Assembly (NCBI RefSeq): GCF_023715155.1
Contig: NZ_JAMBNQ010000044.1
Location: 1-38,596 of the forward strand
DNA length: 38,596 bases
From: Neobacillus mesonae
GTDB taxonomy: Bacteria; Bacillota; Bacilli; Bacillales; Cytobacillaceae
Reading direction: 5' to 3'
Made by a program: the position numbers and the translations under genes. Below the pieces are notes generated by a model. The model was given only the letters and a program-made list of their open reading frames with translations. It searched no databases and was not told the origin of the DNA. Below, in pieces: positions 1 to 8,514 of this stretch (position 1 is its first letter; every line of letters starts with the position of its first letter).

Positions 1-128
1 TTGAAAACCATTTGACATCCCTTTCCGGATATGAAGTTTAAAATCCATGGAAGTTTCGCAAAAAAAATGAAAGGGTATAGGATGAAAGCACTTGCCAGTG
101 ATTTTACACAAAAACTAGGACTTGACTC

Positions 129-655
129 TTATGAAGGACAGTTTACAGGTATTTCGCCCAGAATTAGTCTTTCATCGTGCTTATGAAGGACAGTTTACAG
201 GTATTTCGCCCAGAATTAGTCTTTCATCGTGCCAATGAAAGACAGTTTACAGGTGATACGCCCTGATTCTGTCTTTCATCGAGCTTATGAGGGACAGTTT
301 ACTGGTGATTCGCCCCGAATTAGTCTTTCATCGTGCTTATGAAGGACAGTTTATTGGTGATTTGCCCGAATTAGTCTTTCATCGTGCCTATGAAAGACAG
401 TTTACTGGTGATTTGCCCCGAATTAGTCTTTCATCCAGCCAATGAAAGACAGTTTACAGGTGATTTGCCTCGAATTAGTCTTTCATCCAACCAATGAAAG
501 ACAGTTTACAGGTATTTCGCCCCGAATTAGTCTTTCATCGAGCTTATGAAAGACAGTTTACAGGTGATTTGTCCGGATTTAGTCTTTCATCGAGCTTATG
601 AAAGACAGTTTACTGGTGATACGCCCCAATTCTGTCTTTCATCACTCCTATAAAA
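129..655. repeat. 52-bp tandem array of palindromic units (10 copies)
   Basis: Ten head-to-tail units begin (ATGAARGAC) at 131, 183, 235, 287, 339, 390, 442, 494, 546 and 598. The spacing is 52 bp throughout, with one 51-bp step. Each unit carries ATGAAAGAC (or ATGAAGGAC) near its left end and GTCTTTCAT near its right end, which are reverse complements. Hairpins can therefore form within a unit or across the junction of two units. The middle (GTTTACAGGTGATT then GCCCCGAATTAG) varies by substitution. No long ORF runs through it. It lies upstream of the PatB gene. Function unknown. Confidence 0.95.
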
Positions 656-937
656 GAGTGCAGTAAACAGTTGTGCAATGTTTTACGGATGTGTGCCTAA
701 TTCCGCCTCTTAATAATAAGGCGGTACAAGAGTTGTCACTTGACCAGGTGAATATAAAGTGATCACAGGGGGAATATAGGCTTGTTAAGGCAGTACACGC
801 CCGTCCATTCAAGGTAAAGAAATAATACCCCATTTCTAATACAATAAGAAACAGGGCCGAATGTGTTAGAATAGTATTGTTAGTTCAACATCTTTGAATC
901 CTCATATAAATTAAAAAAGTTAATGGAGTTGAATAAA
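656..937. other. Intergenic region upstream of the PatB gene
   Basis: About 280 bases without a credible gene. A short hairpin CCGCCT/AGGCGG lies at 703-724. AT-rich sequence with possible -10 elements occurs around 860-880, but I cannot pair a convincing -35 with it. I see no riboswitch that I recognise. Confidence 0.5.
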
Positions 938-2128
938 ATGAAATATGATTTTGAGACATTGGTGGACCGTTCCAATACTGGTTCATCGAAATGGGAACAA
1001 ATGAAAAAGCTGAATCCTGATGTGGAGGGAATCGTTCCTTACTCAGTAGCGGATATGGAGTTAAAGAATCCTCCTGAAATCATCGAGGGGTTAAAGAAAT
1101 ATTTAGATGAAATTATTTTAGGATATGCTGTTCCAACAAAAGGATTCTATAACGCAGTAAGCGGGTGGATGAAGAAACGCCATAACTGGGAAATCAAGCC
1201 GGAATGGATTGTAAATTCATCGGGTGTTGTTTCTGCGTTTTATACCGCTGTCCGTGCCTATACAAATCCAGGTGACGGCGTTATCATTAACTCTCCTGTC
1301 TACTATCCTTTTTATATGGCGATTGAGCAAAATGGCCGAAATGTGGTGAAGAATCCACTTATTAATGATGGAAATACATATGTTATCGACTATGAGGATT
1401 TAGAACAAAAGGCAAAAGATCCGAAGAATAAAATATTATTGTTTTGCAGCCCGCATAATCCAGTCGGCCGTGTTTGGAAGAAAGAGGAGCTTGAGAAAGT
1501 AGCAGATATTTGCTTACGGAACAATGTATTAATCGTATCAGATGAAATTCATAATGACTTAATAATGCCTGGGTATCAGCATACGGTATTTGCTGCTATT
1601 TCCGAGGAAGCCGCAAATAATATGATTATCTGTACAGCTCCAAGTAAAACATTTAATCTGGCAGGAGTTCAGGCTTCGAATATCATTATTCCAAACGAAG
1701 CACTTAGGGAAGCCTTTCAAAAGGAACTTGCAAGCATTGGATTCCACCAATTAAATATTTTTGGTTATAAAGCATGTGAAATTGCCTATACAGAGTGTGA
1801 AGAGTGGCTTGAACAACTAATTGAGCACATCCATCATAACCATGTTGAGTTAAAGAAATATCTAGCTGAACATTTACCAGATGTAAAAGTCTATGATCTA
1901 GAAGGGACCTATCTGCAATGGATGGATTTTAATGCCTATGGGATGGCTAATGATGAATTAGAAAAATTCATGCATAATGAAGCAAAAGTGTTCTTGGATG
2001 AAGGATATATTTTTGGTGAAGAAGCAGATGGATTTGAACGTATGAATATTGCCTGCCCAACAAAAACAATGATGGAAGGGCTGGAAAGACTCGTAAAAGC
2101 AGTTAAAAAACTTCAGGCAGTCAAATAG
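938..2128 (+). CDS. patB: PatB/MalY-type PLP-dependent aminotransferase or cystathionine beta-lyase
   Basis: A fold-type I PLP enzyme of 396 aa, close to the usual length of MalY/PatB proteins, which cleave C-S bonds of cystathionine or cysteine conjugates. Visible family marks are the substrate-side motif CSPHNPVGR, the PLP-binding stretch SDEIHNDL, and the PLP lysine in APSKTFNLAG (about residue 237). The start is placed at 938 because GGAG at 925-928 sits 9 nt upstream. An in-frame ATG at 923 overlaps that ribosome binding site and is unlikely to be used. It is monocistronic, with a strong terminator directly behind. Whether the main role is methionine metabolism or C-S lysis cannot be told from sequence. 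Confidence 0.88.
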   Translation: MKYDFETLVDRSNTGSSKWEQMKKLNPDVEGIVPYSVADMELKNPPEIIEGLKKYLDEIILGYAVPTKGFYNAVSGWMKKRHNWEIKPEWIVNSSGVVSAFYTAVRAYTNPGDGVIINSPVYYPFYMAIEQNGRNVVKNPLINDGNTYVIDYEDLEQKAKDPKNKILLFCSPHNPVGRVWKKEELEKVADICLRNNVLIVSDEIHNDLIMPGYQHTVFAAISEEAANNMIICTAPSKTFNLAGVQASNIIIPNEALREAFQKELASIGFHQLNIFGYKACEIAYTECEEWLEQLIEHIHHNHVELKKYLAEHLPDVKVYDLEGTYLQWMDFNAYGMANDELEKFMHNEAKVFLDEGYIFGEEADGFERMNIACPTKTMMEGLERLVKAVKKLQAVK

Positions 2129-2135
2129 ATTTTTT

Positions 2136-2175
2136 AAAGGCAGTATCGGGAGCCCGATACTGTCTTTAATTTATT
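2136..2175 (+). terminator. Rho-independent terminator of the PatB gene
   Basis: A long stem (AAAGGCAGTATCGGG paired with CCCGATACTGTCTTT, one mismatch) has a 2-base loop and is followed by a T-rich tail. It starts 7 bases after the stop codon. Confidence 0.88.
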
Positions 2176-2340
2176 CCTAAATTTCATTTGAACAATCAAA
2201 CCTATATTCAATTTTTATTTAACTCAGTTCAGGCTTTTTCATACACTAGGAAATTAGTCTAAACATGTATAATCGTCCAAGCATTTTTTCTAAAAACAAC
2301 ATAATCTGAGATAGATGATACTTGAAAGAGTTGGTAGAAA

Positions 2341-3675
2341 ATGTATATTGAATGGATTGCTGAGACTAGTAAGATTCAGCTGTCACAAAAATCTGCAACT
2401 ATGTATGACATTTCATCCGGCGTTTTGACATTTCAATTCGGTTCATGGACACAGAATGTACAAGTTCAGGTGAAGAGTGATTTTCCAGATGAAAAGATAG
2501 GGTTACCGAAACACTGGAAAGATGTATATACCATTCCCGACACGCTTCCTTATGTATTAAAGAGAGATAATACAACACTTAAACTTGGCCCCGTTATAGC
2601 TTTAATTGTTTTTTCCGATTTAAAGGACATGACCATCTTAGAAATGAATAAATATCGTGCATATTTTTCTGATTACCCAAATATTCAAGGACTAGTCTAT
2701 TTGTGTGGATGGAACACAATAGATACTCGGAAAAAGCAAATAAAAGGATTTTATTTTGATCCAAATGTAAATGGATCTTCAAATCATTGGAAATCTGGAA
2801 CGTTCCCCTATCCAGGAGCAGCATATAACCGACAAAATCTGCCGAAAAATGTGTTCGATGATCTGCAAACAACTATGGGAGATTGTATATTTAACAGTTT
2901 TTCCCCAGGTTCTTTCAACAAATGGGAGCTTTGGAAACGTCTATCTCCAATCGAAAGCCTTCGTTCACACCTTCCTGCGACTATGCTATTAACAGACATA
3001 ACGGTGTTGGAAAACATGTTGAATCAATATGATTCCATTTATTTAAAACCGACAGGCGGGACCCTTTCAAGGGGGATTAGAAAGGTTGAGAAAAGCCCTG
3101 CCGGCTATATCGTAACCTATCCATCTTTTAGAAATCCAGCTGGTTCTCAAAAACTGATAGAGCACCCTAAGAGTATTCAGAAGTGGTTTCATAAACTTCA
3201 AAACAAGGAATACCTAGCCCAGCAAGCGATCACCATGAAAAGGTATCAAAATAGACCTATCGATTTTAGAATCATTATGCAAAAGGATGGAAAAGGGAAG
3301 TGGGACTGTTCAGGTGTATTCGGTAAATTTGGGAAGAGTGGAGGAATTATTACAAATTTTTCGCGATCGGGTTATATTCGCTCTGGATTGAAGACTTTCC
3401 GTCAAGCATTCGGTATGAATAATAAAAAAGCGCAAAATAAAGTAGAAGAGATAAAAAAAATCGCGTTTGAAATTTGTCGTGTATTTGACCAATACGGTAA
3501 TTACGGGGATCTTGGAATTGATTTGATGGTGGATCATGATGGAAAGGTATGGATTTTAGAAGTGAATACAAAAGATACGTATCATCGATTTCCACTCCAT
3601 ATAAATAATAAGAAACTTTATAGAAAAATAGTCACTGCACCATTCCGATATGGGAAATTTCTAGCGGGTTTTTAA
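2341..3675 (+). CDS. YheC/YheD-family endospore coat-associated ATP-grasp protein
   Basis: 444 aa. The N-terminal half (about 1-190) is the family-specific region. The C-terminal half is an ATP-grasp fold: KPTGG at 236-240 (nucleotide-binding lysine region), DFR at 308-310, and GIDLMVD at 392-398 followed by ILEVNTK at 405-411 (metal/ATP-binding acidic residues). The family is known from Bacillus spore coats. Its ligase substrate is, to my knowledge, not established. The start ATG has only a weak SD (GAGTTGG). It stands alone between two terminators and converges on the minus-strand collar-protein gene. Confidence 0.87.
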   Translation: MYIEWIAETSKIQLSQKSATMYDISSGVLTFQFGSWTQNVQVQVKSDFPDEKIGLPKHWKDVYTIPDTLPYVLKRDNTTLKLGPVIALIVFSDLKDMTILEMNKYRAYFSDYPNIQGLVYLCGWNTIDTRKKQIKGFYFDPNVNGSSNHWKSGTFPYPGAAYNRQNLPKNVFDDLQTTMGDCIFNSFSPGSFNKWELWKRLSPIESLRSHLPATMLLTDITVLENMLNQYDSIYLKPTGGTLSRGIRKVEKSPAGYIVTYPSFRNPAGSQKLIEHPKSIQKWFHKLQNKEYLAQQAITMKRYQNRPIDFRIIMQKDGKGKWDCSGVFGKFGKSGGIITNFSRSGYIRSGLKTFRQAFGMNNKKAQNKVEEIKKIAFEICRVFDQYGNYGDLGIDLMVDHDGKVWILEVNTKDTYHRFPLHINNKKLYRKIVTAPFRYGKFLAGF

Positions 3676-3684
3676 CCAAATAGT

Positions 3685-3738
3685 AAAAGGGATGATACCT
3701 AATAGTCATGTGTAATAGGTATCATCCCTTTTTTGATT
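3685..3738. terminator. Bidirectional terminator between convergent genes
   Basis: The stem AAAAGGGATGATACCTA pairs with TAGGTATCATCCCTTTT around a loop of about 14 bases. It is followed by a T-run on the plus strand and has A-rich sequence on the other side. It serves the YheC/YheD gene and perhaps the collar-protein gene on the minus strand. Confidence 0.85.
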
Positions 3739-3795
3739 TTTTATAATTTATGGCAGACATGCCTCTAAAAGAGCCTTTTATCTGATTTAAAGTAA

Positions 3796-4311
3796 CTACA
3801 CCCTTGAAGGAAATATACCTTGTAATGCAATACAATAATTCAGTACCAAATAAGGCTGTAGATTATTGTGTGCCTGATTACCGCCAGCGGGCTGTATTGC
3901 TGAAGAAGCTAAGGTTGTATTTTGAGATTGTGAGTAGGCAGGTTGTTCAGTCACAGCCCAAATATTATTAGTTGGAAAAATCGTATTCGCCTCAGTTTGA
4001 CTGGCACTTGCCACGTGAGAATGTGTTGGCATTTCATTTACACTAAGAGTGTGTGTTTCGCTTCCGCCGAACTCTCCTTGCTGCCGTGGTGATAGATTGG
4101 GATTTCCGCCATTAAGATGCATAGCGACACGTCCTCTTAAATCAGGTAAAGCAAAAGTGGTCCGGCCATCCCCCCCGTACGTTGTTCCTATTAAGGCGAA
4201 TAAAGCAGTATTTTGCGCTATTGGTAATAGTTGACCATTACACATAGCCCAGCCAACTGGAGCAAAATTAAAGGCAAAAAGTCGAATTTCACCAATAAAT
4301 GGTTCTGACAA
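3796..4311 (-). CDS. Phage-tail-collar-domain protein (MdpB-like), TTG start
   Basis: 171 aa. The N-terminus MSEPFIGEIRLFAFNFAPVG, the GWAMCNGQLLPI block and the TTYGGDGRTTFALPDLRGR block are the signature of the tail-collar fold. This fold occurs in phage tail fibres and in many stand-alone bacterial proteins. Start choice: AAAGGAGG lies 8 bases before a TTG that encodes the expected first residue. The longer frame up to an ATG at 4344 would translate through the SD. There are no other phage genes nearby, so a domesticated surface or spore-layer role is an inference. It follows the glycine-rich gene by 43 bp, probably in one transcript. The His motif NEMPTHSHV is present. Confidence 0.88.
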   Translation of the reverse strand: MSEPFIGEIRLFAFNFAPVGWAMCNGQLLPIAQNTALFALIGTTYGGDGRTTFALPDLRGRVAMHLNGGNPNLSPRQQGEFGGSETHTLSVNEMPTHSHVASASQTEANTIFPTNNIWAVTEQPAYSQSQNTTLASSAIQPAGGNQAHNNLQPYLVLNYCIALQGIFPSRV

Positions 4312-4354
4312 AATGATTTCCTCCTTTAAATTTATAGTTTGCAATTGTTATGAA

Positions 4355-5296
4355 CTAGGAAATAATCAGTAAATTTTCTGGTGAAGGAACGATGGTTTGG
4401 AAAAATTGTCCCTGAATTCCGGATTGAGCTGCAATTGCAGCTTGACCAATAATAGGCGAACCCCCGCCGTTTCCCCCGTTTCCTCCACAGGCACCACCCC
4501 CGCCGCCAACAGCAATATGGCCGGTCACTCCAGAAGCGTTTTGTCCTCCTAAGCCGCCATTTATTTTAATCGTACCCGTGACAATGGGAGGAATTGTCGA
4601 GATCAAATGGATAATCCCGCCGCCGCCGCCACCGCCGCCACCAGCGCCATCTCCTCCATTTCCATCCCAGCCATTAGCACCATTTCCGCCAATGGCACTG
4701 ATAACTCCATTGATTGTCTGGGTTCCTTTAGAAGCAGCAACGATTATTCCACCTGCCCCGCCGCCTGAACCAACAATTTGTCTTCCTAAAGTTTGTGGAT
4801 TTCCCCCGTCTTCCCCGTCAGCACGGACTATACCGCTAATTGAAATATTTCCTTCAGCTAAGAAAATCACTGATCCTCCGCCGCTTCCGCCAATTCCTTC
4901 CAGAATTCGTTGGCCGGCACCACCAGCAGCTGGGCCTGGCAGGAGTATTTGCGAAGCTTGAAGTTCTCCTAGGCCAACACCGCCGTTGTAAATCCCTGCG
5001 GCTGCTAATGATCTGCCAGGATGTGGTTCACCGTTTCCTGAATCATGTGTACCAGGATTGACAGTAACTGTGCCGGTTATAGTGATATCACCCGAAGATC
5101 GAAGTACCATTCCGCTTGGAAGAATTAATACTCCGGCTATTTCTATATGCGAAAATTGCAAATTAGCACCAGCAGGTAAATTAACTAATCCTCCTGCGAT
5201 ACTAGCATCAAGCGTCTGCCCTTCTTCTACAATTAGAGGACCTGCTGAACCGTCTCCATACACACATTGGCACCCCTGTATTGGCCAAATCCCCAT
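4355..5296 (-). CDS. Glycine-rich secreted/surface-type protein, unknown function
   Basis: 313 aa that I cannot assign to a named family. The N-terminus carries a CxC pair (GCQC). Residues of about 25-85 look like short beta strands with alternating hydrophobics (SGDITITGTVTV). The rest has many GG/GGG blocks including a run of nine glycines, plus repeated strand-turn units such as ISISGIVRADG and TINGVISAIGG, as in right-handed beta-helix or adhesin-like proteins. There is no signal peptide or transmembrane helix. Start ATG 5296: AAAGGAG lies 8 bases upstream, and a GTG at 5305 overlaps this SD. It is first of a two-gene unit with the tail-collar gene, suggesting a fibre-like partner pair on the spore or cell surface (inference). 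Confidence 0.75.
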   Translation of the reverse strand: MGIWPIQGCQCVYGDGSAGPLIVEEGQTLDASIAGGLVNLPAGANLQFSHIEIAGVLILPSGMVLRSSGDITITGTVTVNPGTHDSGNGEPHPGRSLAAAGIYNGGVGLGELQASQILLPGPAAGGAGQRILEGIGGSGGGSVIFLAEGNISISGIVRADGEDGGNPQTLGRQIVGSGGGAGGIIVAASKGTQTINGVISAIGGNGANGWDGNGGDGAGGGGGGGGGIIHLISTIPPIVTGTIKINGGLGGQNASGVTGHIAVGGGGGACGGNGGNGGGSPIIGQAAIAAQSGIQGQFFQTIVPSPENLLIIS

Positions 5297-5643
5297 TGAA
5301 ATCACTCCTTTATAAAGAATAAGTACTACTATTACTATTCCTTAACAGGGAGGACTGCTTGTACTAATAGACTATAAGACAGCCCATTTTAATCGCATCC
5401 ATTTTTTAAACCCAGAGTTGATTGTCAATAAATGAAGGGGAATGCCGAATAAATAAACGACGCAAATCCCGCCAAAAAAACTAAAAAATGCTTAAGAGGA
5501 TACAGATCTAAATAATGTAATTTGAAGCTTATAGTTGCATTAAAGAAGATAATATTGAGAATTTACTAAGCCTTTTACTATCCAATGATTATTAAGTGAA
5601 GGTACAATTGAAAATGTGAATTTTTTCTTCTAGGAGTAGACGA
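5297..5643. other. Divergent intergenic region
   Basis: About 350 AT-rich bases between the minus-strand glycine-rich gene and the plus-strand 216-aa gene. It must hold promoters for both, but I find no unambiguous -35/-10 pair and no conserved RNA. Confidence 0.5.
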
Positions 5644-6294
5644 ATGGATATTAAAGAACAAGGGTTAATGAAATACTATTATGAAAAACTGCGTGACCAT
5701 AATTTTGATGAGAAGGATTGTTATGCTTTTTTACATTTAATCCAAAAGCATAGTAAGGAAAATGGCTGTATTCAGGAGCTTGCTGATTTTGTAATGAAGC
5801 GGGATCAGTACAATGGCTCTATTAAGGAAAAACTTTTTGCATCAAGGAAGAAGTTTGAACAGCTTGGGAAAACAAAAGCAGCGATTCGGGTGGATGATGT
5901 TTTTTCTTTTAGGGAAATAAAGAGTGAACTTAATAAAACACTGGCGGGTTGTCAGCTGGAACCCTTGGAGAACGAGCCAATTAATGACTTTGTCACCTGC
6001 CTGATTTCTCTAATGCAGCAGGTTAAAATGATTCAGAAGGATAGGGAGACAGGGAAACTGTTTTTTGCTATATCTCAGAAACAGATTATTTTAATGATTG
6101 AAATAGAAGTTGCTCAGAATTTCTTAAAGAAAACAAATGTGGTCTTTCCGGTTTTGACTGCAAACAATAGTTACATAGCACTTAAAAAACAAGACCACTA
6201 TGATACTCCTTATCTATTTACAGATAAAATTATTGAAGTGGTAAATCATGGTGGAAAGTTGGAGGTAATGGTTCCGGACCGAACAGGGCTGTAG
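5644..6294 (+). CDS. Hypothetical protein, 216 aa
   Basis: Not recognised. TAGGAG lies 8 bases before the ATG, so translation is well supported. The protein is soluble and mostly helical in appearance, Lys/Glu-rich, with no signal peptide or membrane segment. Residues of about 1-75 are charged helices. About 100-150 contains a hydrophobic helix (DFVTCLISLMQQVKMIQ). The end (TDKIIEVVNHGGKLEVMVPD) looks like beta strands. It is flanked by unrelated single genes, so context gives no function. Confidence 0.75.
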   Translation: MDIKEQGLMKYYYEKLRDHNFDEKDCYAFLHLIQKHSKENGCIQELADFVMKRDQYNGSIKEKLFASRKKFEQLGKTKAAIRVDDVFSFREIKSELNKTLAGCQLEPLENEPINDFVTCLISLMQQVKMIQKDRETGKLFFAISQKQIILMIEIEVAQNFLKKTNVVFPVLTANNSYIALKKQDHYDTPYLFTDKIIEVVNHGGKLEVMVPDRTGL

Positions 6295-6483
6295 CTGTTC
6301 ACTTTTCAAAGCATCGAGGTATTCCCCATGCGACTTAATAGAAATTTACTATCAAGTTCTTGAAATAGCTGCACTTTGTCTATTGACTTGTTTTTTCTTT
6401 GGTCCACTTAAGAATGATGAATAAAAATCATTTCAATTGTTTATTTTATTTAATGATTTAAGATATTTTAGGGGGCTGTTAAA

Positions 6484-7014
6484 ATGGCAAAGGAAAAATG
6501 GGTTGTAGACCCGGCACACAGCAGCATTGATTTTGCAATTAGACATATGATGGTGTCAAAAGTAAAAGGCACGTTTGAAAAGTTTGAAGCGTCAATCGAT
6601 GCCGATGTCGAGGATTTAACGACAGCATCCATTGAATTTACCGTAGATGTAAACAGTATTTCCACGCGTAATGAAGAGCGTGATAACCATCTGCGTTCAG
6701 CTGACTTTTTTGATGTGGAAAATCATCCAAATATGACTTTCAAATCAACGCAAATTACGAAGAAAAGTCCAGGTGAGTATGACGTAACAGGTGACTTAAC
6801 CATTCGCGGCACCACGAAACAAGAAACTTTTTTAGTTAGTTATGAAGGAAGCGGGAAAGACCCGTGGGGAAATGAAAAAGCAGGGTTTGAAGCACATGGA
6901 TCCATTAGCCGGAGTGAATATGGACTTAAATGGAACGCGGCATTAGAAACGGGCGGCGTGTTAGTTGCAGATCAGGTGCAAATTTCATTAGAAATTCAGG
7001 CAGCTAAAGGGTAA
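6484..7014 (+). CDS. YceI-family polyisoprenoid-binding-like protein
   Basis: 176 aa, the normal length for a YceI lipocalin-like beta barrel. It opens with the typical KWVVDPAHSSIDFAIRHMMV, then KVKGTFEKFEA, RNEERDNHLRSADFFDVENHP and the closing ALETGGVLVADQVQISLEIQ. E. coli-type members are periplasmic and bind polyisoprenoids. This one lacks a signal peptide, so it is probably cytoplasmic, as in other Bacilli. The SD is AGGGGG upstream of the ATG. It has its own terminator. Confidence 0.9.
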   Translation: MAKEKWVVDPAHSSIDFAIRHMMVSKVKGTFEKFEASIDADVEDLTTASIEFTVDVNSISTRNEERDNHLRSADFFDVENHPNMTFKSTQITKKSPGEYDVTGDLTIRGTTKQETFLVSYEGSGKDPWGNEKAGFEAHGSISRSEYGLKWNAALETGGVLVADQVQISLEIQAAKG

Positions 7015-7048
7015 TGTTTTTAGTGATATTATAATTTCTGTACAGATG

Positions 7049-7081
7049 TAAGACATCCACTAACATTTGGATGTCTTTTTA
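7049..7081 (+). terminator. Terminator of the YceI gene
   Basis: AAGACATCCA pairs with TGGATGTCTT around a loop of about 8 bases, followed by TTTTT. Confidence 0.85.
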
Positions 7082-7311
7082 TCATGATAGCTGCCAAAAG
7101 AGTACAGAAAATGGGTTCACCTATTCTGATTAATTTGATAGGCAAATAGGATTATAAATATGTTATTTTTTATTGAGGAAAAATAGGTCCAAATAACTGA
7201 ATGAAGAGAACTTAATTCAAAATATTTGATATTCAATTAGAAGTTGACTATCCTATCCTTTATTAAAGATATTTACCGGCCAATGAAAAGGCGGGGAAGG
7301 AGTTGTTGATT

Positions 7312-7854
7312 TTGAAAATAGCAGCAATAGTAGGAAGTGTTCGTAAAGATTCTTATAATAAAAAATTAGCTCAATATGTGCAAAAACGTTATGCAGATAA
7401 ATTTGATTTAGAGATTTTAGAGTTATCTAACATACCGTTGTACAATCAAGATATTGAAAATGAACCGCCGGCAGAGGTTGTCGAGTTTAAATCAAAGGTT
7501 AAAGCAGCAGATGCTGTATTATGGGTGACACCTGAATATAACGCAACCATTCCAGGTGTTCTTGCAAATGCCATTGAATGGTTGTCACGTGTCGACAAAG
7601 TCATGATTGGCAAACCATCTTGGATCATGGGTGCATCCATGGGTGTTCTTGGAACGGTAAAAGCCCAAGGCCATTTGCGTGACATTCTATTTGCAGCAGG
7701 TCTGCAATCACCAGTACTGATTGGAAATGATGTCTACGTTGGTGCTGTTCATACAAAAATGGACGAAGAAGGAAATATTACCGATGAAGGAACCGTTGCT
7801 TTCTTAGATCAAGTAGTTTCTAATTTTATGGAATGGATGAAATTGTACGTTTAA
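7312..7854 (+). CDS. NADPH-dependent FMN reductase family protein, TTG start
   Basis: 180 aa with a flavodoxin-like fold. MKIAAIVGSVRKDSYNKKLA holds the FMN-phosphate loop (GSVRKDSYN), and TPEYNATIPGVLANAIEWLS is the PEYN flavin/dimer motif of the chromate/quinone/azo reductase group. Start: GGAG at 7299-7302 lies 9 bases before the TTG at 7312. TTGs at 7303 and 7306 abut the SD and are less likely. It likely reduces quinones or other electrophiles in the cytoplasm with NAD(P)H. A second family member of about the same length lies at 30770. A possible -35 TTGACT occurs at 7244. Confidence 0.88.
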   Translation: MKIAAIVGSVRKDSYNKKLAQYVQKRYADKFDLEILELSNIPLYNQDIENEPPAEVVEFKSKVKAADAVLWVTPEYNATIPGVLANAIEWLSRVDKVMIGKPSWIMGASMGVLGTVKAQGHLRDILFAAGLQSPVLIGNDVYVGAVHTKMDEEGNITDEGTVAFLDQVVSNFMEWMKLYV

Positions 7855-7894
7855 TGGATGCTGAGCATTTCTCTGTGCTCCAGCATTCAAATTA

Positions 7895-8360
7895 ATTCCT
7901 GTTGCGGTCGCGTAGAGACCTTCTATGTGACCCAATGCCTATTCTATTTTTAGTTATGGTAATGTAGAGCAATTCTGCGTTACCGAATGCTAAAACTAAT
8001 ATCAATGACGGTCACAATAGAGTGGTTCTAGTGACAGAAAGCTCAACAAAAAATCAGTTATGGTAAAGTAGAACGGCTCTAGCTGCCCTAAATCTCAACA
8101 AAAAATCCGTTACGGTAAAGTAGGACGGTTCTAGCTGCCCGAAATCTCAACAAAAAATCCTTTACGGTAAAGTAGAATGGTTCTAGGTGCCCGAAAGCTC
8201 TACCAGAAATCAGTTCCGGTCACGTAGAGTGGTTCTAGGTGCCAGAAATCCCAACAAAAAATCCGTTATGGTAAGGTAGAGAGCTTCTAGCTACCCAAAG
8301 GCCCCATCAAAGATCAATGACAGTCACGTAGTGCTTCTCCAGTTGCCTCATTTACCAAAC
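7895..8360. repeat. 52-bp tandem array, 9 copies in exact register
   Basis: The anchor GGTMANNTAG recurs at 7906, 7958, 8010, 8062, 8114, 8166, 8218, 8270 and 8322: eight consecutive steps of exactly 52 bp. Units differ by many substitutions and fall into two types, GGTCACGTAG-like and GGTAAAGTAG-like, followed by GGTTCTAGCTGCCC and CAACAAAAAATC blocks. An imperfect dyad TAGA/TCTA flanks the anchor. There is no ORF. It occupies the whole gap between the FMN reductase and the SNF2 helicase. Function unknown. Confidence 0.93.
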
Positions 8361-8514
8361 TAAAACCCCAACATCCAATCAAATTTCCTTTCCAGTCGTG
8401 AAAAATTATTCATAGTTTCCAAAAGCCGTTTTTCCTATCATAAGATTTTTAAAAAACATAATAAAAATGTACAATAGATGAAAGAAACTGATTCGGAAAG
8501 GAGACAATTCATGC

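Noticed and set aside
129..655. CRISPR-like array
   Set aside because: Whole 52-bp units repeat and diverge together. There are no constant repeats with unique spacers and no cas genes.
648..833. 61-aa minus-strand ORF beside the first array
   Set aside because: No SD; Thr/Ser/Cys-rich random composition in intergenic DNA.
4578..4961. 127-aa Pro-rich plus-strand ORF
   Set aside because: It is the antisense of the glycine-rich gene (GGN on one strand reads as Pro codons on the other) and lacks an SD.
3796..5296. Prophage remnant
   Set aside because: Only a tail-collar domain is phage-like. No integrase, capsid, terminase or att-like repeats are nearby, and stand-alone collar proteins are common in bacteria.
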